Assembly (NCBI GenBank): GCA_946500265.1
Contig: CAMMVE010000006.1
Span: 1 to 59,629, forward strand
Source of the DNA: an uncultured Clostridium sp.
GTDB lineage: Bacteria; Bacillota; Clostridia; TANB77; CAG-508
Direction: 5' to 3'
Length of the DNA: 59,629 nucleotides
In this document: one piece after another, positions 1-7,982 of the stretch
Layout of the letters: the number at the start of each line of letters is the position of its first letter
How positions within the stretch are numbered: the first letter of the stretch is position 1
The notes under the pieces: model-generated
Told to the model about the DNA's origin: nothing
Seen by the model: only the letters and a program-made list of their open reading frames with translations
The model's database searches: none
Made by a program: the position numbers and the translations under genes

Positions 1-169
1 TTTCTGGGATTATAGGTGATTTATTTTTACCGTTCTGGAATGTTACTTCGGTGTGAACCGTGCTTTTGCTTACTCCAAATTTTTTTGCAGCTCCTCTTAC
101 AGTATCTTTACTGTCTATTATATAATGTGCTAAATTTACAGCACGCTCTTCTATATATAATTTTCCCAA
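1..169 (-). CDS. spoIIID: SpoIIID sporulation regulator, N-terminal part, cut by contig edge
   Basis: SpoIIID is a small helix-turn-helix transcription factor of the mother cell during sporulation. From a TTG start at 169 the minus strand reads LGKLYIEERAVNLAHYII, followed by GAAKKFGVSKSTVH, which is the diagnostic SpoIIID recognition-helix region. An AGGGGG Shine-Dalgarno sequence lies 8 bases before the TTG and a stop codon directly precedes it, so the start is well defined. After STVHTEVT the expected TERLPKIN continuation is lost in this frame. Pieces such as KIN reappear only in another frame, so the last 40 or so bases look corrupted or diverged. The gene runs off the contig. Identification rests on the HTH block; the broken tail may be a contig-end sequence error. 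Confidence 0.72.
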   Translation of the reverse strand, partial: MGKLYIEERAVNLAHYIIDSKDTVRGAAKKFGVSKSTVHTEVTFQNGKNKSPIIPE

Positions 170-245
170 TTAAAAAACCCCCTAAGAAATCTATGTTTTG
201 TAACATTGTATTCTTAGAGGAAGTCCGATAGAACTATTACGATAA

Positions 246-314
246 TTAAAAAATTAGTTTTCTGCTTAATGCATCTACATCTTCATCATCTTCCATTTAA
301 ATACCTCATATATT
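246..314. other. Short gap with a possible 16-codon reading frame
   Basis: The space between spoIIID and the kinase-like gene holds a minus-strand frame at 296-246 reading MEDDEDVDALSRKLIF. A GAGGT motif sits seven bases before its ATG. It is too short and too biased to call a gene with confidence. It could be a translated tail peptide or chance. Confidence 0.2.
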
Positions 315-2000
315 TTATAAACTTAAATCGTCATCAGCATTCTTGCCTGCCTGATTTTTATCAAGAGTTTCCTTAGACTGAGTTACACTATCTAGTGATA
401 TTGTTGGCAAATTTCTATAATCGCCATTGTGAGACAATTCATTTATAAAAGCTTCTCGTTCTTGATTTGAAAGATGTACCTGATTTTGAGCAGGTGGCAA
501 TAGCTTTTGATTATTTGCAATTTTATCAATAAAAGGTAATCTATTTAAAAACTTATTTGAAGTTATTCTTTGAGCAATTCTTTGTCGTAGACTTAATTTC
601 TCCGGAGGGATATAATCTTTGCTGTATGCCTGAGATAGTCCTTGTAAAAGACTATCTAATGCTCTAATAGATTTTTCTTTACTCAATCTGGAGCGAGCAT
701 ATAGAGTGTTTCCGAACATATCTTCCTTAGGATTTAATCCCATTTCTTTAAAATCAGATTTTTCTAAATATGTGCTATTGGCAAACTTTAAATGCTCAAG
801 AGATATTCTATTATAATGTTTTCCAACATTATATAACAAATCGAAACCGATATTGTTTTCTGTAAGAATATCTTTAATATTAGTCAACTTTTTAAAATCT
901 TCAGGCAAAACATCTCGATTTTGCTCATGAGTTAATGCGTTAGAAATAGTATCCATTATTTCATTTTTGTGTTTATCATCATTGATATGTACAGTAAAAC
1001 TAGGATTTTTTCCAAACTCATCTTGAGCAAATCTAAATTCTATTTTTTTAGTGCCTGAAAGTTGAGACATAATGTTATAAATTTTACCAATTGTATCATC
1101 ATTCATTTGAACTGTTAAATATGCATGCTTACCATGATTATGACCAGCGCAACTATACATTGAAGGAACATTGTTGTCCCTACAACTTATTAATAGATTA
1201 CGTAAACTTTCATTACCCTCAGACCACTCTTCGATATTTAACTCTTGGTCCTCATATTCGTTTACTTTGTCTTGAGCTCTCTGCAATATTTCAGAAATAG
1301 AATTAAATTCAATTCCAAAATCCTTTTCAGCTATAGATTTTATTTTGTCTATTAATTCATAAGGATTTAACTCCTCTCCGGACAATGTGCGTTTAAACCA
1401 TTCTTTATAATATTGAGTATATTCTGTATTTCTATTTAAATATTTAGCCAATGTACCGTCTCTAATTCCCATAAGAGTTTCAAACTGATTATTAAATTTT
1501 GTTCTATTTATTTTTCTTAATTCTTCGGTAGGAATTTCATCTGCAAATTTATAGAAATCTGTGTCAATTATTTTAATAGAATTATCTCTAGAATTCCACA
1601 TTATATTGTTAAAGTGCATATCATCAAAAGAGATTTTACTTTCTGACAATTCATTTACACCAATTTCTGCCTCAGATATTGCATGTTGAAGCTGATCAAA
1701 TGATAAATCCTGAAAAACATCTCCCATTTTTTGACCAGGTACGAAATCCATGGTATATCCTATGTATGCTCCATTTGAGTCCTTTAAAATTTCATTCGGG
1801 AAGATACATAAATTACTCTTGACTTCAGATAATTTTTCAAGACTTCCAGGCCAATATAGTGGCTTAGCATTTTCTTTTATAATTTTATATACTGTATCAT
1901 TATCTTTATATACATTGGCGCAAGCTCCAGCACCAATGTATTCGAGTGCCTCTATTTGAGCACGTTGTTGTGGTGAAATTATTATTTCATTACTATTCAT
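315..2000 (-). CDS. Unrecognised protein with an N-terminal protein/aminoglycoside-kinase-like domain
   Basis: I do not recognise this 561-residue protein as a named family. Its N-terminal half carries kinase-fold signatures: a glycine-rich loop GAGACANVYK (about residues 23-32), a possible lysine in VYKIIK, a catalytic-loop-like DDMHFNNIM (D..H..N) and a metal-binding-like IKIIDTDFY (DTD in place of DFG). This arrangement is typical of small-molecule or atypical protein kinases, so phosphotransfer is plausible but inferred. A middle region contains YSCAGHNHGKHAYLTV, rich in Cys and His. The C-terminal 150 residues are polar with a basic stretch (LSLRQRIAQRITSNK) and an acidic end. No signal peptide or membrane segment is visible. 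It is divergent from yabG and sits amid sporulation genes, but no functional link is shown. Confidence 0.6.
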   Translation of the reverse strand: MNSNEIIISPQQRAQIEALEYIGAGACANVYKDNDTVYKIIKENAKPLYWPGSLEKLSEVKSNLCIFPNEILKDSNGAYIGYTMDFVPGQKMGDVFQDLSFDQLQHAISEAEIGVNELSESKISFDDMHFNNIMWNSRDNSIKIIDTDFYKFADEIPTEELRKINRTKFNNQFETLMGIRDGTLAKYLNRNTEYTQYYKEWFKRTLSGEELNPYELIDKIKSIAEKDFGIEFNSISEILQRAQDKVNEYEDQELNIEEWSEGNESLRNLLISCRDNNVPSMYSCAGHNHGKHAYLTVQMNDDTIGKIYNIMSQLSGTKKIEFRFAQDEFGKNPSFTVHINDDKHKNEIMDTISNALTHEQNRDVLPEDFKKLTNIKDILTENNIGFDLLYNVGKHYNRISLEHLKFANSTYLEKSDFKEMGLNPKEDMFGNTLYARSRLSKEKSIRALDSLLQGLSQAYSKDYIPPEKLSLRQRIAQRITSNKFLNRLPFIDKIANNQKLLPPAQNQVHLSNQEREAFINELSHNGDYRNLPTISLDSVTQSKETLDKNQAGKNADDDLSL

Positions 2001-2154
2001 TTGTAAAAATCCCTTCTAAAATTTAATTTTATAATAACACATAATAAAAATCCAAGCAATATTGATATGAAAAAATATTGCCAATTTTATATTATCACAA
2101 ATTTACATTATTCGACATATTATATAATAACTGACTATTTATATAGAGGTGAGT

Positions 2155-2973
2155 ATGTTGAAAATGATAAAAAAGGGTGATATCGTCGCAAGAATATCAT
2201 ATCATAAGGATGTGATTTTTGTTGTTGATTTAGTAATAGATAATAAAATAGCTATACTTACAGGAATTACTACAAGGCTCAAGGCAGATAGCCCTGTTGA
2301 AGACTTAGAAGTTATCAATAAAAAAGAAATAGATAATATCTATAGAAATATAGATGAAAAAATAGATAAAAAAGTAAATACAAAGGAAACATCAAAAGGA
2401 AGTTTCCTTAAAAGAAGTGATAAAATTATTTATACCGGAAAAATACTTCATTTAGATGGAGATAGAAAATATAGTGAGAAATCCAATTTATATTACAAAA
2501 AGATGGGACTTAAAGCAATTGTGAAAAATATTCCAGAAAGTAGACAAGTAAATGTTGCAAATATGCTAATAGATAGATATAATCCGGATATTTTAGTTGT
2601 TACACGGACACGACCGGCATGATAAAAAAAGGAAGAAGCTATGAAGATATATTCAATTATAGAAATTCAAGATACTTTGCACAAACTGTTAAAAATGTAA
2701 GAAAAAATCCTAAGAATAAGGATTTGGTTATATTTGCAGGAGCATGTCAAAGTTATTATGAAGCATTAATAGACGCAGGAGCAAATTTTGCATCATCTCC
2801 AGCTAGAATTTTAATAGATTTTGTAGATCCTTTAGTAGTCGCACAAAAAATAGCTACTACAGATAGCGATAAATACATCACAATTTATGATATTGAAGAT
2901 GATTTAAGAGATGGAGAAAGAGGAATTAATCGGGATAGGGGCTAGAGGAAAAAAGAAAACACTATTAATTTAA
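2155..2973 (+). pseudogene. yabG: YabG sporulation-specific protease, disrupted by three single-base insertions
   Basis: YabG is a cysteine-type protease that processes spore coat proteins. The N-terminal part reads KKGDIVARISYHKDVIF and GKILHLDGD, then YNPDILVVT, all family hallmarks. The C-terminal part has LVIFAGACQSYYEALIDAG and ANFASSPARI, which are highly conserved in YabG. The frame is lost between VVT and the expected GHDG because of an extra C at 2605 and another at 2614/2615. It is lost again at 2931, where removing one C restores GINGIGARGKKKTLLI and a TAA at 2971-2973. Removing three C bases gives one full-length YabG. The start is uncertain: ATG 2155 lies only three bases after AGAGGTG, and ATG 2164 is an alternative. 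The breaks may be real decay or sequence error. Confidence 0.85.
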
Positions 2974-2984
2974 AAGTTTAAATG

Positions 2985-3136
2985 TTACTGTTTAATGGTT
3001 GGAATGAAGTTAAAGTCCGCGCAGGGAGTTTCTAATTAAAAATTTTCACAAGCATGGTATGCGTCGATTTGTGAAAATTTTTAATAGAACTCCCGTTGCA
3101 GGACGCAAATAACTAAAAACCATTAAACAGCAATAA
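2985..3136 (+). repeat. 150-bp palindromic element, copy 1
   Basis: A long, nearly self-complementary segment. The outer stem pairs TTACTGTTTAATGGTT with AACCATTAAACAG at the other end. An inner core at 3014-3104 pairs AGGGAGTT..TTTTCACAA with TTGTGAAAA..AACTCCC around a short tip. The core is almost identical to that of the inverted copy at 25453-25602, whereas 12-base stretches between core and outer stem differ. The outer stems differ between copies but stay paired. It could be a structured RNA, a palindromic MITE or a large terminator. Confidence 0.85.
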
Positions 3137-3298
3137 GGTAATTAAAAGAAGAACTATAATCAGGGCATATCCTTAACTAAGAAAAGTTTTGTTACAAAAT
3201 TGTTACAAAAATGTAATATAAATGTAATATTTGAATAAAAAACGGCTACAAGCCTACGAACAAGCAAGGTACAAGAATTCGACAAAGAATTACCTATT

Positions 3299-3327
3299 TT
3301 GACTTCCACCTCTTTTTGTGATATCAT
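3299..3327 (+). promoter_or_regulatory. Probable sigma-A promoter of veg
   Basis: TTGACT (3299-3304) and TATCAT (3322-3327) are separated by 17 bases and lie about 30 bases upstream of the veg start. The preceding 160 bases, after the palindromic element, show no other gene. Confidence 0.6.
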
Positions 3328-3356
3328 AACCCCAGATGATAGGAGTAGGTGATTGA

Positions 3357-3641
3357 ATGATTTGCCAAAGAGATATTAATAGTTTAAAAACAGATATTGA
3401 TGAAAAAATTGGACAAAAAATTATTGTGAAAGGTTCATTAGGAAGAAGCAAAACATTCTCCAAAGAAGCAACAATTGAAAAAGCTTATCCTGACTTCTTC
3501 TTAATCAAATTCGATGATAGCAATAGAAATGTAAGCTATAGCTATAAAGATGTATTAACGAAAATAATTGAAGTAGATGTAGTTGATGGAAACGGTGGAT
3601 TTAGCCCATTAATACAGCATACACCAGTCGTAGAAATGTAA
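3357..3641 (+). CDS. veg: Veg family protein
   Basis: Veg is a small, widely conserved Firmicute protein linked in Bacillus to biofilm matrix control; its biochemical role is unclear. The core QRDINSLKTDIDEKIGQKI, then SLGRSKTFSKEATIEKAYP and NVSYSYKDVL, matches the family closely. At 94 residues it is slightly longer than the usual 80-90, with an extra tail ending TPVVEM. The start ATG follows AGGAGTAGGTG. It lies downstream of yabG, as yabG and veg also do in Bacillus, with the palindromic element and its own promoter in between. Confidence 0.9.
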   Translation: MICQRDINSLKTDIDEKIGQKIIVKGSLGRSKTFSKEATIEKAYPDFFLIKFDDSNRNVSYSYKDVLTKIIEVDVVDGNGGFSPLIQHTPVVEM

Positions 3642-3654
3642 TTATGTTAACAAT

Positions 3655-3682
3655 AAGTGTCATTGAGGACAGACCCCTTTGG
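3655..3682. repeat. Relic of the GGGGACAG repeat family
   Basis: GTGTCATTGAGGACAGACCCC resembles the left arm of family B repeats (for example at 47132), but the matching right arm is missing. It follows veg directly. Confidence 0.5.
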
Positions 3683-3686
3683 GTAA

Positions 3687-3716
3687 AAAATTCCTAGAAA
3701 TAGGAATTTTTTTTTA
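3687..3716 (+). terminator. Intrinsic terminator after veg
   Basis: AATTCCTA and TAGGAATT pair around a GAAA tetraloop and are followed by an uninterrupted run of T. This is a textbook rho-independent terminator. Confidence 0.85.
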
Positions 3717-3764
3717 TTGGTACAAATATATATAGGATAATTAGAATTTTAAGGAGGGGTATTA

Positions 3765-5288
3765 ATGGTGGTTGAGACTACTAGAGACAATATTTGCGTG
3801 AATCATATAATTGGACAAAAAAACGAGAACTTTATAGTAGAAGGTGATAGCATCATTCCAGATGTGAAACCAGATATTATAAGCGAAGTATCTGCAAGTG
3901 GAACAGTGTGTATTTATAAAAAAGAAATTATAGAGGGAAAAGTTAGACTAGATGGATGTGTAAATACATATGTTATGTATCAGGCAGATGATGAAAACAG
4001 CAGTATTAGAAGCTTAAATGTGAATATTGATTTTACGCAAATGATAGATATGTCCAATGTAATGCCAGACATGAATTTGGAAACAAATGTAAAACTAAAA
4101 AGTGTAGAATGTAAAGTTATAAACGGTAGAAAAGTTAGTATTAAGGCGTTTGTTGAAGTAAATGTGAAAGTTACCTCAAATGAAAACATTGATATTATTA
4201 GTAATGTTAATTTGAAAGATATACAAATGTTAAATAAAAGTCTTAGTGTAAATTCACTTGTAGGAAGAGGAACAGCTAAAGTTTATGCAAAGGATACATT
4301 AGTAATAGATAATATAGATAATTTGTCAGAGATAATGAGAGCAGATTTGCATATTCTTAATAAAGATGTGAAAATCAGCTATAACAAGGTTTTGGCAAAA
4401 TCAGACCTTAATGTTAGACTGCTATACCTTACAGATGATAATAGAATCAACTCTGTTCAAAATGTAATTCCTGTAATGGGATTTGTTGATATTGAGAATG
4501 TCTCGGAAGAAAATATTGTTGATACAAAATATGAAATAAAAAATCTTATCATAAAGCCTAATAATGTAGAAGAGCATTCAATTTATGTAGAAGTTGAACT
4601 TGAGGTACTCTGCGAAGTCTATAAAAACCAAGAGATTAATCTAATTCAGGATTTATATAGCCCAAAAACAAGTGTAACATTTACACAAAAGCAAATAAAT
4701 ATAATGCAGAGAAGAGAAAGTGCGCAAAGCACATGTCAAATTAGAGAAAAGCAAACAGTACCAGAAATAGGTGCTAACAAAATATATGATGTAGGAGTAA
4801 GCGTAGAAATAACAAAGCAAACAATTTTAAATGATAGAATATTGTATGAAGGAGAGTTAAGACTAAGTTATATATATAATTCTGGAGGCGGGGTAGACAC
4901 TAAAAATACAGTAATACCATTCAATTTTAATGTGGACTTTACAGGAGTAACTCAGACTTCTAACATTGATACAAACATGGAAATAGGAATGCAAGACTTT
5001 ATAATAACAGAAGATGGAAACATTGATGTTAAAGTAGATATTAATTTTAATGTAACATTAGTAAAGAATGCTGAGATAAATATAATTGATGACATACAAG
5101 AAGAAGAAAATAGACAAGTAAATTCATGCAGCTTAGTTATATATTACGTTAAATCAGGGGACACATTGTGGAAAATAGCAAAGAAATTTGGTAGTACAGT
5201 GGATGAAATAGCAAGGATTAATGGAATTGAAAATGTAGATAAGCTAAATGTGGCACAACAGCTATTTATTCCTAGATACAATGGATAA
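3765..5288 (+). CDS. sipL: SipL-type spore coat morphogenesis protein (DUF3794 repeats plus LysM)
   Basis: In Clostridioides, SipL binds SpoIVA and anchors the coat to the forespore membrane. This 507-residue protein has three DUF3794-type beta-rich repeats. The first begins near VNHIIGQKNENFIVEGD with the typical IIPDVKPDI motif. The last about 50 residues form a LysM domain (YYVKSGDTLWKIAKKFG ... LNVAQQLFIPR). Length and architecture fit SipL. The ATG at 3765 follows GGAGGGG. Its stop codon overlaps the start of yunB by eight bases, implying translational coupling. No SpoIVA gene is in the window. Confidence 0.9.
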   Translation: MVVETTRDNICVNHIIGQKNENFIVEGDSIIPDVKPDIISEVSASGTVCIYKKEIIEGKVRLDGCVNTYVMYQADDENSSIRSLNVNIDFTQMIDMSNVMPDMNLETNVKLKSVECKVINGRKVSIKAFVEVNVKVTSNENIDIISNVNLKDIQMLNKSLSVNSLVGRGTAKVYAKDTLVIDNIDNLSEIMRADLHILNKDVKISYNKVLAKSDLNVRLLYLTDDNRINSVQNVIPVMGFVDIENVSEENIVDTKYEIKNLIIKPNNVEEHSIYVEVELEVLCEVYKNQEINLIQDLYSPKTSVTFTQKQINIMQRRESAQSTCQIREKQTVPEIGANKIYDVGVSVEITKQTILNDRILYEGELRLSYIYNSGGGVDTKNTVIPFNFNVDFTGVTQTSNIDTNMEIGMQDFIITEDGNIDVKVDINFNVTLVKNAEINIIDDIQEEENRQVNSCSLVIYYVKSGDTLWKIAKKFGSTVDEIARINGIENVDKLNVAQQLFIPRYNG

Positions 5289-6004
5289 AAAAGAGGAAAA
5301 AATATTTAGTAGGTATAAAATAAAATTACCTAAATTAAACAAAATAATTATAAAAGATAATAAAAAATTATCAAAAATTATTAGAATAATCGCAATATTG
5401 GTAATTGCGATTATTGTATTTAAAATAGCAGTAGAGGCAACAATTCCAATTATAGATGAACAATGCAAAACAATGGCAAAATCAATTGCAACAAAAATTT
5501 CAAATGAGCAGGCAACAAATGTTATGGCAAACTATGAATATGAAGATTTTTGTGAAGTTATAAAAGACGAAAATGATAATATAAAAATGATAGGAGTAAA
5601 CATGATTACAGTAAATGAAGTAATATCAGACATACCAATACTTATACAAGAAGAGCTAGAAAAAGAAGAAAATAGTACGTTTAATATAAAACTGCGGAAG
5701 CTTCACAGGAAGCAAATACTTTGCAGGTCTAGGTCCAGACGTAAAAATACGAATGATGACAGATGGAACAGTAGAAACAGACTTAAGAACAGAATTTGTA
5801 GAAGCGGGTATAAATCAAACATTACATAGAATATATTTGGAAGTTAGATGTAATGTAACAATTTTAACACCATATGATACGATTAAAGAAACAATAGTAA
5901 ACCAAGTTTTACTAGTAGAAGGGGTTATAATAGGTAACATACCAGATACATACTATAACTTAGAGGGACTAGACGGAAGCCAAAGTATGGAAATGATAGA
6001 CTGA
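5281..6004 (+). pseudogene. yunB: YunB-like sporulation protein, disrupted by a single-base insertion
   Basis: YunB is a membrane-anchored protein needed for normal sporulation in Bacillus. Here a basic N-terminus is followed by a membrane segment (IIRIIAILVIAIIVFKIAV), then the conserved extracytoplasmic region starting EQCKTMAKSIATK. At 5695 an extra C after CTG shifts the frame. Without it the protein continues KLGSFTGSKYFAGLGPDV and VKIRMMTDGTVETDLRTEF through to NQVLLVEGVIIGNIPDTYY, as expected for YunB. The start ATG lies inside the sipL stop region. The break has the same character as the three in yabG: an extra C before GG. Confidence 0.82.
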
Positions 6005-6038
6005 TGAGACAAGGGGACGGTTCTATTGTCTCATTTTC
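6003..6038 (+). terminator. Hairpin after yunB
   Basis: ATGAGACAA and TTGTCTCAT pair around a GGGGACGGTTC loop and are followed by TTTT. The loop resembles the GGGGAC repeats, so it may be a repeat-derived terminator. It overlaps the yunB stop. Confidence 0.55.
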
Positions 6039-6070
6039 GGGACAAAGTGACACTTCTCTTGTTAGAGTTA

Positions 6071-6137
6071 TTGAACAAAAGGGATACTCCAAAAAGTTCA
6101 AGAACTTGAACAAAAGGGACACTCCAAAAAGTTCAAA
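6071..6137. repeat. Family A repeat, copy 1 (tandem half-units)
   Basis: The 29-base unit GAACAAAAGGGAYACTCC plus AAAAAGTTCAA occurs twice in tandem. The first unit has GATACTCC and the second GACACTCC. Arms match the other family A copies in the window. Sequence just before it (GGGACAAAGTGACACTTC) looks like a decayed third piece. Confidence 0.75.
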
Positions 6138-6293
6138 TCCTTGAATATTGATGTCATTTTTTTTATTATTCAAAAATAGAAGTAGAGAGAATAGAATAAT
6201 TAATGTAAAAATCACACAAATTATATAATATTCTCTCTACTTACGTAACTTTCAATTATTATACAAACTTATATTGTATAAACTAAATATAAA

Positions 6294-6644
6294 CTAAGCT
6301 TTTTTTGCAAGTTCAACTACTTTTGTAAAAGCGTTTGGATCTGTAACTGCAAGTTCAGCTAACATTTTTCTATTTATAACAACATTTGATTTCTTTAATC
6401 CGGAAATTAGTTTGCTATATGTAATTCCATTCATTCTAGCCGCAGCATTAATTCTTGCAATCCATAATTTTCTGAAATTACTTTTTTTATCTTTTCTTCC
6501 TACATATGCATACATTCCAGATTTCATAACTGCTTGTTTAGCCATTCTGAATCTATAATGTTTTGCACCATAATATCCTTTTGCTCTATCTAATATTTTT
6601 TTATGTTTTTTACGTGTAATTACAGCTGTTTTTACTCTAGCCAT
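6294..6644 (-). CDS. rplT: 50S ribosomal protein L20
   Basis: L20 binds 23S rRNA early in 50S assembly and represses its own operon by binding the infC leader. The 116-residue sequence [19 protein letters not shown], with [19 protein letters not shown] and the [18 protein letters not shown] region, is full length and typical. It is the last gene of infC-rpmI-rplT and follows rpmI by 40 bases. A good AAGGAAGGTGAAAAC ribosome site precedes the ATG. Confidence 0.97.
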   Translation of the reverse strand: MARVKTAVITRKKHKKILDRAKGYYGAKHYRFRMAKQAVMKSGMYAYVGRKDKKSNFRKLWIARINAAARMNGITYSKLISGLKKSNVVINRKMLAELAVTDPNAFTKVVELAKKA

Positions 6645-6684
6645 TTTGTTTTCACCTTCCTTAAAATTTTATTTCCTTTAAATT

Positions 6685-6888
6685 TTAGTTGCCATATGGT
6701 AACATTCTCTTAATACCAGCCTCGCAAGTCTTATCTGCGTATGCATCTTGAACTTTACCTCTTGCTTTAGCTCTTGATGATTTATTTGCTAAAAGATGTC
6801 TTCTATTTGATTTTGTTCTTTTTACTTTACCTGTAGCAGTATATGAATATCTTTTCTTTGCTGCTTTGTTTGTTTTTAACTTTGGCAT
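6685..6888 (-). CDS. rpmI: 50S ribosomal protein L35
   Basis: This small basic 50S protein has 67 residues and is full length. MPKLKTNKAAKKRYSYTATG and RRHLLANKSSRAKARG are family hallmarks. It is the middle gene of infC-rpmI-rplT, with an AAGGAGGAATAAG ribosome site upstream. Confidence 0.96.
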   Translation of the reverse strand: MPKLKTNKAAKKRYSYTATGKVKRTKSNRRHLLANKSSRAKARGKVQDAYADKTCEAGIKRMLPYGN

Positions 6889-6978
6889 AACTTATTCCTC
6901 CTTGTAATTTAATTATTTATGTCAAAATATATCATTAATTTGATATATTTATCTAACTAAATTTATGTATATGTTTTT

Positions 6979-7010
6979 ACCCAAAGGGGGGCTGTCCCCA
7001 ATGGCACACT
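6979..7010. repeat. GGGGACAG repeat fragment inside the infC-rpmI gap
   Basis: CCCAAAGGGGGGCTGTCCCC lies between infC and rpmI. It is a one-armed or short form of family B. Its presence inside a conserved operon gap suggests it is a mobile or replicating unit and not just a terminator. Confidence 0.5.
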
Positions 7011-7026
7011 TAGCCAACATAATATT

Positions 7027-7542
7027 TTATTTATCAGCTTTTTTTGCTAAAATGATGAAAAGATTTTTTCCTTCTAAAACAGGTTTCTTTTCTACAACAG
7101 CAATATCTTCTAATGATTCTATAAATTTGTTAAGGTTAGCCTCACCAAGTTTAACATAGTTTAATTCTCTACCTCTAAATCTAACAGTAATTTTAACCTT
7201 ATTTCCATCTTCTAAAAATTTTCTAGCATTTTTAGCCTTAAATTCAAAATCATGTTGTTCAATGTTTGGAGTAATACGAATTTCTTTAACTTCAAATACT
7301 TTTTGTTTTTTCTTAGCTTCTTTTTCTTTCTTGGCCTGCTCAAATTTATACTTGCCATAATTCATTAATTTACAAACTGGTGGTTGTGCATTTGGTGCAA
7401 CTAAAACCAAATCCAATTTTTTATCATAAGCTAAGTCTAAAGCATCGTGAAATCTCATAACTCCTTTTTTTTCACCATTTTCATCAATTACTTGAACTTC
7501 TTTTGCTCTGATTTGTTCATTAATAGGTAATTCTTGTTTTAT
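7027..7542 (-). CDS. infC: Translation initiation factor IF-3, starting at AUA
   Basis: IF-3 keeps 30S subunits free and proofreads start codons. The protein proper begins KQELPINEQIRAKEVQVI and has the usual linker LVLVAPNAQPPVCKLMNYGKYK and C-terminal domain VKITVRFRGRELNY. No ATG, GTG or TTG is correctly placed. A GGAGGTG site lies eight bases before an ATA codon at 7542-7540 that directly precedes KQELP, giving 171 residues, the normal length. A frame continuing upstream to 7617 would run through the ribosome site and is unlikely. Rare start codons (AUU and relatives) on infC are known to allow autoregulation by IF-3. It heads the infC-rpmI-rplT operon. Confidence 0.93.
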   Translation of the reverse strand: MKQELPINEQIRAKEVQVIDENGEKKGVMRFHDALDLAYDKKLDLVLVAPNAQPPVCKLMNYGKYKFEQAKKEKEAKKKQKVFEVKEIRITPNIEQHDFEFKAKNARKFLEDGNKVKITVRFRGRELNYVKLGEANLNKFIESLEDIAVVEKKPVLEGKNLFIILAKKADK

Positions 7543-7799
7543 ATAAAACACCTCCGAATAAAATATATGTGCTATAGGCACAAAAAAATTGATTTGCAAA
7601 TACAAACCAACCCACATATTTGAAGTTACAAAGTATTTCCTATAAGTCTGACGTGTTATTTTATAAAATTTAAGGAAATATGTAATTAATTTCTTTTAAA
7701 CTTTATATTATTTTTATAACTTCTAAAATATACAATTTCTAACCTTTTCCTATATGTTAAGGTGAGAAGTGGATTGCTTCTTCTTTATTTGACTATAAT
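7543..7799 (-). promoter_or_regulatory. infC operon leader, L20-leader type
   Basis: The 257 bases between the infC promoter and start are non-coding. On the minus strand they contain AGAAGAAGCAATCCACTTC followed by TCACCTTAACATATAGGAAA, which resembles the conserved start of the L20 leader found upstream of infC in low-GC Gram-positives. That leader folds to mimic rRNA, binds L20 and causes attenuation. The fold was not computed here. Confidence 0.6.
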
Positions 7800-7828
7800 A
7801 GTTTATAACAAATTTCCCAAAATGTCAA
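7800..7828 (-). promoter_or_regulatory. Probable sigma-A promoter of infC
   Basis: On the minus strand TTGACA (7828-7823) and TAAACT (7805-7800) are spaced by 17 bases. It is back to back with the rplM promoter, only 19 bases separating the two -35 boxes. Confidence 0.65.
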
Positions 7829-7847
7829 GCATTTTTTAGAAAATTAC

Positions 7848-7876
7848 TTGACTTTTGCTATATTTTGTTATAAAAT
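7848..7876 (+). promoter_or_regulatory. Probable sigma-A promoter of rplM-rpsI
   Basis: TTGACT (7848-7853) and TAAAAT (7871-7876) are spaced by 17 bases, about 107 bases upstream of rplM. Confidence 0.65.
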
Positions 7877-7882
7877 ATTATA

Positions 7883-7980
7883 GCATTATAACGAATATGA
7901 CCAAGCAAGAAGCTTCTCCCCGGTGGCTTTTTACAATGGTTTCATATATAAATTATTTATGAAATGGAGGATATAAATTA
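7883..7980 (+). promoter_or_regulatory. rplM leader, possibly the L13-leader type
   Basis: The transcribed region before rplM carries AAGAAGCTTCTCCCCGGTGG, similar in style to Firmicute L13 autoregulatory leaders, and ends in a GGAGG ribosome site. Assignment to that family is from memory of the motif and was not tested against a covariance model. Confidence 0.4.
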
Positions 7981-7982
7981 CC

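Noticed and set aside
16..231. Plus-strand 71-residue frame at the left edge
   Set aside because: It lies antisense to spoIIID, has no ribosome site and a Leu/Cys-rich shadow composition.
2595..2625. Programmed frameshifting to explain the split yabG
   Set aside because: No slippery heptamer or downstream structure is present, and three separate shifts would be needed. Single-base insertions explain the data more simply.
6071..6137. CRISPR array suggested by tandem repeat units
   Set aside because: Only two adjacent units without spacers, and all other copies are dispersed between genes; no cas genes in the window.
7543..7617. Extended N-terminus for IF-3 from 7617
   Set aside because: It would translate the ribosome site and leader, and the added residues do not resemble IF-3.
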